64,000 nucleotides of DNA from NCBI RefSeq assembly GCF_900184225.1, contig NZ_FXWZ01000003.1, positions 372,001 through 436,000 of the forward strand, read 5' to 3'. Both the position numbers and the translations under genes were made by a program. This document shows positions 7,964 through 16,402 of this stretch, one piece after another (position 1 is the first letter of the stretch; the number at the start of each line of letters is the position of its first letter). Below the pieces are notes generated by a model, which searched no databases, was not told the DNA's origin, and was given only the letters and a program-made list of their open reading frames with translations. The DNA comes from Brevibacterium ihuae (lineage in GTDB: Bacteria > Actinomycetota > Actinomycetes > Actinomycetales > Brevibacteriaceae).

Positions 7964-9342
7964 GCACCGGGCTCCGTGCGGGAGTCGGCGGCCTCGACGG
8001 CGAGGCGGATGCTCGGGTCGGCGTCGGTCGCTGCGTCGGCTTCGGTGCCGGCGGGGTTCTCGCGGTCGGAATCCCCCTCGGCGGCGGCGATGCCGTCTTC
8101 CGGGCGGACCTCGTCATCATCCGCACGCGCCTCGGCGACGGGTGCGGCCGAGGAATCGTCCTCGGCAGGAGCAGCCGCGGACGGCTCGCTGTCTCCTGCG
8201 GCCACCGGGGCCGCGGTCCGGTCATCGGCGCTGTCCGCGTCGTCGCTGTCCTCGTCGGCGTCGATCCTGTCCGCGCGGTCGGCAGCGGCCGAACCGACGG
8301 CCGCGGACCGGGGCGCCTCGACTCCCGAGGCGGGGACCTCACGGGAGTCGGCTGCCTCGACGGCGAGGCGGATGCTCGGGTCGGCGTCGGTACCTGCGTC
8401 GGCTTCGGTGCCGGCCGGGTCCTCGCGGTCGGGATCCCTCTCGGCGGCGAGGCCGTCCTCCGAGCGGGCCTCGTCATTCTCCGAGCGGATCCCGGCCACG
8501 GGCGCGGCGGAGGAGTCGGCCTCGGCGGGAACCGCCTCGGACGGCTGTGCGGCTACGGCGGTCACCGGGGTCGCGGCCCGGTCATCGACGCTGTCCGCGC
8601 CGTCGCCGTCGTCACCGGAGTCGAGGGGCTTGAGCGCGTGGTGGACCGCGACGATGCCGCCGGTGAGGTTGCGGTACTTCACCTGGTCGAAGCCGACGTC
8701 GCGGATGAGGTGAGCGAGGGTCTCCTGATCCGGCCACTCCCGGATGCTCTCCGCGAGGTACACGTAGGCCTCGGGATTCGAGCTCACCGCGCGGGCGACC
8801 GCGGGCAGCGCGGCCATGATGTACTCCGAGTACACCGTGTTGAGGGCCGAGGACTCGAGGGTGGAGAACTCGGCGACGACGAGGCGGCCGCCGGGCTTCA
8901 GCACCCGGAGCATCTCGCCGAGCGCACGCTCGGGATCCTGGACGTTGCGCAGTCCGTACGTGATCGTCACCGCGTCGAACTCGGCGTCGGCGAAGGGGAG
9001 ATCGGTGGCGTCGGCGTGGACGAAGGTGATCTCCGGGCGCTTCTGCCGCCCGACGGCGAGCATGCCCTCGGAGATGTCCCCGGCGACGACCTGGGCGCCG
9101 GCGGCCTGGAGCGGCACGGACGACACCCCGGTGCCGGCCGCGAGGTCGAGGATCCGCTCACCGGGCCGCGGGTCGACGGCCCGGGTGATCTCACGACGCC
9201 ACAGCCGGGCGAGCCCGAAGGTCATCGCGTCGTTGGTGACGTCATAGCGTCGTGCGACGCCGTCGAACATCGACGCCATCTCGGTCTTCTTCTTGTCCAG
9301 CCGCGCGCGAATCATGCGCACCATCGTCTCAACATCGCTCAC
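7960..9342 (-). CDS. menG: Demethylmenaquinone methyltransferase with long acidic C-terminal tail
   Basis: SAM-dependent C-methylation of demethylmenaquinone, the last step of menaquinone synthesis (UbiE/MenG family). Residues 1-240 are a normal-length MenG: LDLAAGTG at 65-72 (SAM motif I), GDISEGML (motif II region), ITYGLRNV and the terminal [13 protein letters not shown] typical of the family. Residues 241-460 are an Asp/Glu/Ala/Ser-rich, probably disordered extension containing two related blocks 121 codons apart, absent from usual MenG proteins. Start: GTG 9342 is chosen; ATG 9324 or 9315 are alternatives, and no ribosome binding site is clear. First gene of the menG-menJ-polyprenyl synthase operon, divergent from menF. 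Confidence 0.9.
   Translation of the reverse strand: MSDVETMVRMIRARLDKKKTEMASMFDGVARRYDVTNDAMTFGLARLWRREITRAVDPRPGERILDLAAGTGVSSVPLQAAGAQVVAGDISEGMLAVGRQKRPEITFVHADATDLPFADAEFDAVTITYGLRNVQDPERALGEMLRVLKPGGRLVVAEFSTLESSALNTVYSEYIMAALPAVARAVSSNPEAYVYLAESIREWPDQETLAHLIRDVGFDQVKYRNLTGGIVAVHHALKPLDSGDDGDGADSVDDRAATPVTAVAAQPSEAVPAEADSSAAPVAGIRSENDEARSEDGLAAERDPDREDPAGTEADAGTDADPSIRLAVEAADSREVPASGVEAPRSAAVGSAAADRADRIDADEDSDDADSADDRTAAPVAAGDSEPSAAAPAEDDSSAAPVAEARADDDEVRPEDGIAAAEGDSDRENPAGTEADAATDADPSIRLAVEAADSRTEPGA
7966..8640. repeat. Tandem internal duplication in the menG 3' end
   Basis: Two in-frame blocks, about 7966-8250 and about 8344-8605, repeat with an offset of 363 bp (121 codons), for example GGAGTCGG at 7981 and 8344, followed by nearly identical sequence. 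Encoded shared segments include [13 protein letters not shown] and the AGTEADA region. The second block, nearest the stop, is the C-terminal one. Divergence is moderate, so the duplication is not recent. Confidence 0.8.
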
Positions 9343-9469
9343 CCGCGCGCCAATCGGTCCGCCTGCCGGTCGGGCCGACAGCGGTGCGCAGGCTCCGCCG
9401 GACGGCCCGAGCACCGCCGGCGGGCCCCGCCGTCCGAGACACAACGCCCCCTGCCGCCTGCCCGCCGGA

Positions 9470-9475
9470 TAGGAT
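9470..9475 (+). promoter_or_regulatory. -10 box of menF (leaderless)
   Basis: TAGGAT with 7 nt to the ATG at 9483. It also helps decide the start against the in-frame ATG at 9474, which lies inside the box. Confidence 0.55.
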
Positions 9476-9482
9476 GTCCGCG

Positions 9483-10853
9483 ATGAAGACCTACGACGTC
9501 ACTGCGGGACCACCGTCCCCGACACCCGGGTTCGCGGTGCGCTCCTGGTTCATCGACGGCGTGAGCCCCCAGGCGTCCCGGCCCTTCGTCCAGGGACTGC
9601 CGACGACTCCGCAGGAGTTCCTCGCCCAGCTGCCCCCGTCCGGCTTCAGCTGCTGGGTGCGCGGCACCGCGGGACTCGTCGGCATCGGCCGCGCCCTGCG
9701 GCTGAGCGCGACGGGGCCGGACCGATTCACCGCGCTCTCGCAGGCGTGGCAGGCGATCTCCGCGGCCGCCGCGGTGGACAACGAGGTCGGACTCCGGGGC
9801 TCGGGCCTCATCGGATTCGCCGCGATCGCCTTCTCCGCGCACTCGACGACCGCATCCGTCATCGACATCCCGCAGTACGTCATGGGCCGGCGCGACGGCC
9901 GCGTCTGGCTCACCGCGGTGAGCACCCCCGACTCCCCGGCCGATCCCGACGCCCTGACGCTCGCGCACGCCCCGCTCTCCCTCCCCCGCGTATAAGAGAC
10001 CGACCCCGGACGGGTCTCTGCGGAGTCCTACGTCGACATCGTCGCCCGGGCGGTCGAGCGTCTCCGCCAGGGCGCGGACGCGGGCGCCGGCGCAGGTGCG
10101 GATCCGCTCGGGAAGGTCGTCCTCGCACGCGACGAGGTCGTCGAGACCGCGGAGGACATCGACGTGCGCGCCGTCCTCGGCCGCCTCAACTCCGCCTATC
10201 CGAACTGCTGGACCTTCAACGTCGCAGGCCTCGTCGGCGCGACCCCGGAGCTCCTCATCGGGGTGTCCGAGGGGCAGGTGACCTCGCGCGTGCTCGCGGG
10301 CACCTATCAGGTCGAGGACGACCCGGCCGCGGAGATCGCCGCCGCCCGCACCCAGCTCGGATCCGCGAAGGACACGCGCGAGCATGCCTTCGCGATCGAC
10401 TCGCTCGCCGCGAGCCTGGGGCCGGTCACCGCGGATCTCCACGTCGACGCCGAACCGCACCTCCTCCAGCTCCCCACCGTCATCCACCTCGCCTCCGACG
10501 CGCACGGCACGCTGCGCAGCGGACCGGACGGACTCCCGTCCGCGCTCGACGTCGCGGCCGCTGTGCACCCGACCGCCGCTGTGGGCGGCTTCCCCAAGGA
10601 CCGGGCGCTCGACGTCATCGAGGAGCTCGAGGGCGCCGACCGCGGACGCTTCGCCGGGCCGGTGGGCTGGGTGGACGACCGGGGCAACGGCCAGTTCGGG
10701 ATCGCGCTGCGCTGCGGCCAGCTCGAGGAGCCCCACCGGATCCGGCTGTTCGCCGGTGCCGGCATCATGCCGGATTCCGATCCGGCCGCAGAGTTCGCCG
10801 AGACCGAGGCGAAGCTCGCTCCGATGAAGCGGGCGCTCGGGGTGGACGGCTGA
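9483..10853 (+). pseudogene. menF: Isochorismate synthase interrupted by an in-frame TAA
   Basis: Isochorismate synthase converts chorismate to isochorismate, the entry step to menaquinone. One continuous reading frame of 455 residues is broken only by TAA at 9993-9995 (codon 171). Before it is the N-terminal region (GSGLIGFAAIAFS); after it come DPLGKVVLARD with the probable general-base Lys211, TFNVAGLVGATPELLIGV, VLAGTYQ, VGGFPKDRALDVIEE and IRLFAGAGIMP, all chorismate-binding-family motifs. No base is missing; a single codon change restores the gene. The downstream part has no good start before Lys211, so two separate active proteins are unlikely. Either a real nonsense mutation, a sequencing error or readthrough. 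A 7-bp stem (9995-10001 with 10013-10019) begins at the stop. Confidence 0.8.
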
Positions 10854-10881
10854 CGAGATCCCGCCTGCGGTGACCGCGCTC

Positions 10882-10921
10882 GGAACCCGCTCCCGGGTCG
10901 ACCGAACCGAGAGCGGGTTCC
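10882..10921. terminator. Bidirectional hairpin between menF and menD
   Basis: Perfect 11-bp arms GGAACCCGCTC (10882-10892) and GAGCGGGTTCC (10911-10921) between two convergent genes. Confidence 0.65.
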
Positions 10922-10966
10922 CGGGGCGGCCGCGCTCGGGGTGCGTGCCCGGGTCGACCGCACCGG

Positions 10967-12628
10967 TCAGCCGACGACGGGGCGGATGGGGATCTCGTAG
11001 ACGCCCGGCCGTCCCGATTCCGCGGCCGCGGCGACCTCGGCCGCCGTCCGGCACAGCGCGTGCGGCCAGCCGTAGCCGCGGGCGAGATCCGCGAAGGTCC
11101 GGCCGTGCGCAGTGGCGAAGTAGCGGGGGAAGTGCGCGGCGAGGTGCGGCTGCCCGTGTTCGAGTCCCCCGAAGATCGCTCCCCCGTCGTCGTTGAGGAC
11201 GAAGATCTGCACGGCCGGCAGCGGTTCCGCAGCCTCGCGGAGCAGACCGCCGATCCCGTGGAGCAGCGACACGTCGCCGAGGAGGAGGCGCACCGGTCGG
11301 CCGCTGCCGAACGCGAAGCCGATCGCGGTCGACACGAGTCCATCGATCCCAGCCAGCCCGCGGGATGCGAACACCTCCACCGCCGCGCCGGGACCGAGCA
11401 CCCGGTCGAGGTAGCGGACCGCGTTGGAGCTGCCGATGTAGACGGTGCCGGGTGCGCTCGCGACGGCCGCTGCGGCGGCGCGCCCCTCGAGCACCTCGCG
11501 CCCGCCGTCACCGGCGCCGTCCCCGAGGGGTGCAGGTGACGCCTGCGGCAGCGCCGCGTCACCGGCCGCTCCGCCGGCGGCCGCCCATTCCGCTGCCCAG
11601 TCCGACCGCGAATCCGGGACCGGGGGCAGCGCCTGGGCGAGCGCGGCGCGCCACTCCTCCTCCGCAACCTGATCGAGGTCCGACTGGATGCGGTGGACCC
11701 GCAGCCCGGGGTGCGCGAGCAGGCGCTGATCCTGGCGGGAGAGCGTGGGCTTGCCGAGCACGACGAGGTCGGTGATCCGGTCGACGAGATCCGGCCGCGC
11801 GTCGAGCACCCGGGTATGGTCCGGCACGCTCGAGGGCACCGCGCGCAGGGGTGAGGAGGGTTCGGCGAGCACCGGCACCCGATGCCGCTCGAGCAGCTCG
11901 CGGAGGCGCCGCGCGGGCAGGCCGAACGTGTCGCCGGCGAGCACGACGACCTCGCGGCCGAAGGATGGCAGCACCGCCTCGACGACGTCCGCCGCGAGCG
12001 GCACCGGTGCACGGTCGGTGCCGGCCGGGATCTCCGGCCACCACGGGGAGACGTCCACGGCATCGGGCACGAGCGGGACGTCGAACTGGACATTGAGCTG
12101 GACGGGGCCGGGCGGAGCCCCGCCGGCGAACCCGTCCCCGAGGGCGAGGTCGACCGCGGCCACGGCGACCTCGGCGGCGAGCGCCGGCGCGGACTCCCCG
12201 GCCTGGATGTCGAACCGCTCACGCACGTCGCTGAGCACGATCGACTGGTCATCGATCGTCTGGTTCGCGCCCGTCGCCCGGAGGCGCGCGGGTCGATCCG
12301 CGGTGAGCGTGAGGAGCGGGAGGTACCCGTACGAGGCCTCGAGCACCGCCGGATGGAGGTTCGCCACCGCGCTGCCGGAGGTGGTGATCACCGCAACCGG
12401 CCGCTCCCGGCCGGCCGCCCGCAGGCCCTTCGCGATGCCGAGAGCGAGGAACGCCGCCTCCCGCTCGTCGATCCGCACCCGGACGTCGAAGAGTCCGGCG
12501 GCGGCCGCCTCGGCGACGGCGTAGGTCAGGGGTGCCGAACGGGAGCCCGGGGAGATCACGACGTCGCGCACCCCGGATGTGAGCAGTGCCGAGACGAGGG
12601 CGCGGGCGGTCGCAGTCGAGATGTTCAT
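10967..12628 (-). CDS. menD: SEPHCHC synthase (2-succinyl-5-enolpyruvyl-6-hydroxy-3-cyclohexene-1-carboxylate synthase)
   Basis: ThDP-dependent second committed enzyme of menaquinone synthesis: isochorismate plus 2-oxoglutarate gives SEPHCHC. 553 residues, normal length. SPGSRSAPL at 26-34 and the cofactor-activating Glu55 in RIDER are intact, as is GSAVANLHPAVLEA. A Pro/Ala-rich linker around 350-385 is longer than in many homologues. The ATG at 12628 has GAGGGG immediately upstream. Convergent with menF and divergent from the esterase gene. Confidence 0.94.
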   Translation of the reverse strand: MNISTATARALVSALLTSGVRDVVISPGSRSAPLTYAVAEAAAAGLFDVRVRIDEREAAFLALGIAKGLRAAGRERPVAVITTSGSAVANLHPAVLEASYGYLPLLTLTADRPARLRATGANQTIDDQSIVLSDVRERFDIQAGESAPALAAEVAVAAVDLALGDGFAGGAPPGPVQLNVQFDVPLVPDAVDVSPWWPEIPAGTDRAPVPLAADVVEAVLPSFGREVVVLAGDTFGLPARRLRELLERHRVPVLAEPSSPLRAVPSSVPDHTRVLDARPDLVDRITDLVVLGKPTLSRQDQRLLAHPGLRVHRIQSDLDQVAEEEWRAALAQALPPVPDSRSDWAAEWAAAGGAAGDAALPQASPAPLGDGAGDGGREVLEGRAAAAAVASAPGTVYIGSSNAVRYLDRVLGPGAAVEVFASRGLAGIDGLVSTAIGFAFGSGRPVRLLLGDVSLLHGIGGLLREAAEPLPAVQIFVLNDDGGAIFGGLEHGQPHLAAHFPRYFATAHGRTFADLARGYGWPHALCRTAAEVAAAAESGRPGVYEIPIRPVVG

Positions 12629-12703
12629 CCCCTCGATTCAACCACGCGGCCCGGACACCGCCGGCCGGATGCTCCGCCCGTTCGCCCGTTCACCTTCGCG
12701 ATG

Positions 12704-12709
12704 TATATT
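12704..12709 (+). promoter_or_regulatory. Probable -10 box of the esterase gene
   Basis: TATATT in an unusually AT-rich patch, with a TTCGCC-like -35 at 12681-12686 (17-bp spacer). The leader to the ATG at 12774 is about 60 nt and contains GGAGG. Confidence 0.4.
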
Positions 12710-12773
12710 CGCAATCCCGCGTCCACCTCTCACCGATCCGCATCCGCTTCATGCCGTCCCGGAGGCCCCTCCG

Positions 12774-14378
12774 ATGAACTCCCGCTCGCTCATGCTGTCC
12801 GTCGGCGCCCGCTTCGTGCGGACGCTCACCGCTGCCCGCACCCGCGCCGGCGAGTTCCCCGGCCGCAACCAGACGCTGAGCTTCCTCGGGCCGGAGCCCA
12901 CGGGCGAGGCCGCCCGCACCTTCCATGTGCGCGAGAAGCGCAAGCTGTCGGCTCGCCTCCGCGAGTTCTTCGTCCACTCCCCCGCGCTCGGCCGCACCGT
13001 GGGAGTCCGGGTGCTCCTGCCCGGCAGGCCGAGCGAGGTCGCCGACGTCATCTACCTCTTCCACGGCGGCGGGGACGACTTCCGGTCGTGGACCGACCTC
13101 GGTGCCGCCGAGCAGCTCACCGCGGACAGCCCGTACCTCGTCGTCATGCCGGACGCCGGCGCGGCCTCGTACTCCCGTCACGTCATCGGCGCCGCCGGTG
13201 CCGAGGCGACCCTCGACTGGCCGACCTTCCACACCGTGGAGCTGCCCGCGTTCATCGCCGACCGCTACTCGGTCAACCCGGAGCGCTCCGGAGCACTGCT
13301 CGCCGGCCTGTCGATGGGCGGGTACGGGGCGATGAAGTACGCCGCGCAGCACCCCGACCGCTACTGCGCGGCGGCCGCGTTCTCCTGCCCGCTCGACCCG
13401 CTCTCCGCGGTGCCGCTGTTCGACATCATCGCTCTCCGCGAGGGCGGGGCGGCGAAGTCGCTGTTCGGGGACCCCAAGCGGGACCTCGCGGAATGGCAGG
13501 CGAACTCGCCGATGAGCCTGGCACCGAACCTCGCCGGCACCGACCTGTGGTTCACCGCCGGCTCCGGCACCCCGCATGCGGATGACGAGGACGAGGATCA
13601 CGTCGACGTCCTCGAGGCGACGGTCAACCACCACGGCCTGAAGTTCCACGAGCGGCTGAGCGAGCTCGGGATCGCCCACACGTGGTCGCCGCGCCCCACC
13701 GGCCTCCACAACTGGTTCGCATGGCAGCGGGAGCTCGCCGAATGGCTGGCCGCGCTCGACGACCCGGCGCGCACCCCCACCGCGGGGCATCCTGCGGGGA
13801 CCGACGCAGCGACGGGAGCCGGCACCTCGGCGGCGGGAGCGGACCGGGCGGGACTGCGGGATGCGGGACTGCGGGATTCCGGGGTGTCCGGTCGCGGGGT
13901 GTCCGACGGCGCCGCCTTCACCTACGTCACCGGCGAACCGGTGTTCAGCGTCCACGGCTGGGACGTCGCGATCTCGCGGCGCCGGGCCCAGCTCGTCACC
14001 TTCGCCGAGGTGACCGCTGCGTCGTTCACGCTCAACGGCGCAGGGACCTTCCGCGTGCGCACCCCAGCGCTCTACCATCCCGGGCAGCGCTACCGGATCG
14101 CGATCTCCTCGCCTCTGGCGGAGAACGTCTACGACCTCGCCGCCGACGCCGACGGCCGCCTCGAGCTCACCGGGCGGATGGCCGGCGCACTCCACGACCC
14201 GATCGTGCCCGGGAAGCGCACCCGCCACTTCCGCACCTGGGGCCAGGACGAGCTCACCACGGTGAGCATCACCCCGGTCGAGGCGCCCGTCACCGCTGCT
14301 CGCGCAGATGCGACCAGCACGCGCGGAGCCGCTCCGTCCACCACTGTGCCCGCTCCGGAGCCGCGGCGAGCGCACTGA
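12774..14378 (+). CDS. Alpha/beta-hydrolase esterase (esterase D/antigen-85-like) with extra C-terminal domain
   Basis: 534 residues. Residues about 60-345 form an esterase-fold alpha/beta hydrolase: oxyanion-hole stretch YLFHGGGDD at 94-102, nucleophile elbow G178-L-S180-M-G-G with Ser180 catalytic, and a late His in GLHNWFAWQRELAEW. After a Gly/Ala/Thr-rich linker (about 350-400) comes a roughly 120-residue beta-rich domain (VFSVHGWDVAISRRRAQLV onward) that I do not recognise. No signal peptide is evident. The ATG at 12774 has GGAGG 8 nt upstream. It lies between menD and menC, where some bacteria carry the alpha/beta hydrolase MenH, but its family is different, so a menaquinone role is only a possibility. 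Its 3' end overlaps the convergent menC by 89 bp. Confidence 0.8.
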   Translation: MNSRSLMLSVGARFVRTLTAARTRAGEFPGRNQTLSFLGPEPTGEAARTFHVREKRKLSARLREFFVHSPALGRTVGVRVLLPGRPSEVADVIYLFHGGGDDFRSWTDLGAAEQLTADSPYLVVMPDAGAASYSRHVIGAAGAEATLDWPTFHTVELPAFIADRYSVNPERSGALLAGLSMGGYGAMKYAAQHPDRYCAAAAFSCPLDPLSAVPLFDIIALREGGAAKSLFGDPKRDLAEWQANSPMSLAPNLAGTDLWFTAGSGTPHADDEDEDHVDVLEATVNHHGLKFHERLSELGIAHTWSPRPTGLHNWFAWQRELAEWLAALDDPARTPTAGHPAGTDAATGAGTSAAGADRAGLRDAGLRDSGVSGRGVSDGAAFTYVTGEPVFSVHGWDVAISRRRAQLVTFAEVTAASFTLNGAGTFRVRTPALYHPGQRYRIAISSPLAENVYDLAADADGRLELTGRMAGALHDPIVPGKRTRHFRTWGQDELTTVSITPVEAPVTAARADATSTRGAAPSTTVPAPEPRRAH

Positions 14379-15378
14379 GCCGCTCCTCGCTCGGTGCGGT
14401 CCGCCCGACCGGCAGCACCCCGTCCGCGGCACGCAGCGGCGGGTCGGCGACGTCGGAGCGGAACAGGGCGCTCGTCCCCAGCCCGCAGGCGGGGATCGAC
14501 CCGTCCGGGCGGGCGCTCTCCGGCAGGCTCGCGGCGAGCGCGACGCCCGCACTCAGCCCGACCGAGGTGTCGAGCGCCGAGGACACGACGGCGGGCAGCC
14601 CCGAGGCCTCGATGACCGAGAGCGCGGACCGGACCCCGCCGAGCGGCTGGACCTTGACGATGACGACGTCGGCGGCACCGAGCGCGGCGACGCGCAGCGG
14701 GTCCGAGGCCTTGCGGATCGATTCGTCGGCGGCGATCCGGATCCCCCAGCCCTCCCGGTCGATCTCCTCCCGCACCTGGGCGAGGTCCTCGACCGCCATG
14801 ACCGGCTGCTCGACGTACTCGAGTTCGAAGCGGGAGAACGCGCGGAGAGCCGTGCGCGCCTGCGCCACGGTGTAGCGGCCGTTCGCGTCGAGCCGGATGC
14901 GCGCACCCGGCCGGGCGGCGCGGAGCGCCTCGATCCGCGCACAGTCCTCGTCGAGGGAGTCGATCCCGGCCTCTGCGACCTTGATCTTGAAGGTGCCGAC
15001 TCCGGCGTACCGCGCGGCGACCTCGGCGACGGCGGACGGCGGGCAGGCCGGGATCGTGCCGTTGACCGGCACCGTCGCGGCCTTCGTGGCGGGCGGGTCG
15101 ACGCACGCCCACTCGAGGGCGGCGGCAAGCCAGCGGGAGGCTTCGGGCACGTCGTACTCGAGGAAGGGGGAGAACTCCGCCCAGCCGGCGGGGCCCTCGA
15201 AGAGCATCGCCTCGCGCACGGTGATGCCCCGGAACCGGGTGACCATGGGCAGGGAGACGACGGCGATCCGGGAGAGCACCTCGCGCGGGTCCGGCGCCGC
15301 GAGGATCGACTGCACGTCGCACGGGGCGGCGGGCGCAAGCGGGGCGCCGTGCTGCGGGCCGGGGAGGTCGGGATCCAT
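14290..15378 (-). CDS. menC: o-Succinylbenzoate synthase
   Basis: Enolase-superfamily dehydratase making o-succinylbenzoate from SHCHC. 362 residues. Catalytic set visible: Lys131/Lys133 in FKIKVAE, metal ligands Asp164 (RLDANG), Glu190 (EQP) and Asp218 (ADES), and Lys242 in VIVKVQPLGG. The first roughly 33 residues are a variable Pro/Ala-rich extension, yet the ATG at 15378 is supported by TAGGCT ending 6 nt upstream, a leaderless start. Divergent from menB. Its last 89 bp overlap the convergent esterase gene on the other strand. Confidence 0.9.
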   Translation of the reverse strand: MDPDLPGPQHGAPLAPAAPCDVQSILAAPDPREVLSRIAVVSLPMVTRFRGITVREAMLFEGPAGWAEFSPFLEYDVPEASRWLAAALEWACVDPPATKAATVPVNGTIPACPPSAVAEVAARYAGVGTFKIKVAEAGIDSLDEDCARIEALRAARPGARIRLDANGRYTVAQARTALRAFSRFELEYVEQPVMAVEDLAQVREEIDREGWGIRIAADESIRKASDPLRVAALGAADVVIVKVQPLGGVRSALSVIEASGLPAVVSSALDTSVGLSAGVALAASLPESARPDGSIPACGLGTSALFRSDVADPPLRAADGVLPVGRTAPSEERLSALAAAPERAQWWTERLRACWSHLREQR

Positions 15379-15384
15379 GTCACC

Positions 15385-15426
15385 AGCCTAGACTCGACCG
15401 CCCGTGTCCGACCCGCCCGATATGCT
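15385..15426. promoter_or_regulatory. Divergent menC/menB promoters
   Basis: TAGGCT on the minus strand (15385-15390) lies 6 nt before the menC ATG. TATGCT on the plus strand (15421-15426) lies 7 nt before the menB ATG. Both mRNAs appear leaderless, and the whole intergenic control region is about 55 bp. Confidence 0.55.
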
Positions 15427-15433
15427 GGGGCCC

Positions 15434-16363
15434 ATGACCGAGACCAGCACCGTGTCCGAGATCTTCGACCCGAGCGCCTGGCGGGAGGTGTCCGGATTCG
15501 ACTTCACGGACATCACCTACCACCGCGCCCTCAACCCCGACGGCAGCGACCTCGGCTGCGTCCGCATCGCCTTCGACCGGCCGGAGGTCCGCAACGCGTT
15601 CCGCCCCCACACCGTCGACGAGCTCTACCGCGCGCTCGACCACGCCCGCCAGACCCCGGACGTCGGCTGCGTGCTCCTCACCGGCAACGGCCCCAGCCCC
15701 AAGGACGGCGGCTGGGCCTTCTGCTCCGGCGGTGACCAGCGGATGCGCGGCCGGTCGGGATACCAGTACGCGAGCGGCGAGACCGCGGAGTCCGTCGACC
15801 CGGCGCGCGCCGGTCGCCTCCACATCCTCGAGGTCCAGCGCCTCATCCGCACGATGCCCAAGGTCGTCATCGCGGTGGTCCCCGGCTGGGCGGCCGGCGG
15901 CGGCCACAGCCTCCACGTCGTGTCCGACATGACGATCGCCTCCCGGCAGAACGCGCGGTTCAAGCAGACCGATGCGGACGTCGGCTCCTACGACGCCGGC
16001 TACGGCTCGGCGTACCTCGCGAAGATGGTCGGCCAGAAGCGGGCGCGGGAGATCTTCTTCCTCGGCCGCACATACTCGGCGCAGGACATGGCGGACATGG
16101 GCGCGGTCAACGAGGTCGTCGACCACTCGGAGCTCGAAGTCGCCGCACTCGCCATGGCGCGGGAGATCCTCGGCAAGTCGCCGAACGCGCAGCGCATGCT
16201 CAAGTTCGCGTTCAACCTCGTCGACGACGGCCTCATGGGCCAGCAGGTGTTCGCCGGTGAGGCCACCCGGTTGGGCTACATGACCGACGAGGCCGTCGAG
16301 GGCCGGGACGCCTTCCTCGAGAAGCGCGATCCGGACTGGACCCCGTACCCCTGGTACTACTGA
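15434..16363 (+). CDS. menB: 1,4-Dihydroxy-2-naphthoyl-CoA synthase
   Basis: Crotonase-fold enzyme that closes the naphthoquinone ring from o-succinylbenzoyl-CoA. 309 residues, the longer actinobacterial form. WAFCSGGDQRMRGRSGY is the MenB oxyanion/active-site loop, GWAAGGGHSLHVVSDM the second oxyanion region, and DVGSYDAGYGSAYLAKMVG carries the MenB-specific Asp/Tyr segment; the C terminus PDWTPYPWYY is characteristic. The ATG at 15434 is preferred to the upstream in-frame start at 15404 because TATGCT lies 7 nt before it. menE follows 39 nt downstream. Confidence 0.95.
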   Translation: MTETSTVSEIFDPSAWREVSGFDFTDITYHRALNPDGSDLGCVRIAFDRPEVRNAFRPHTVDELYRALDHARQTPDVGCVLLTGNGPSPKDGGWAFCSGGDQRMRGRSGYQYASGETAESVDPARAGRLHILEVQRLIRTMPKVVIAVVPGWAAGGGHSLHVVSDMTIASRQNARFKQTDADVGSYDAGYGSAYLAKMVGQKRAREIFFLGRTYSAQDMADMGAVNEVVDHSELEVAALAMAREILGKSPNAQRMLKFAFNLVDDGLMGQQVFAGEATRLGYMTDEAVEGRDAFLEKRDPDWTPYPWYY

Positions 16364-16402
16364 CCGCCGTGGCGCTCCCGCACCCGGCCGGGAGGCCTGC
16401 GC

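Noticed and set aside
9343..9444. Longer start for menG at 9444
   Set aside because: The extra 34 residues are Gly/Pro/Ala-rich with no homology and would overlap the menF promoter region.
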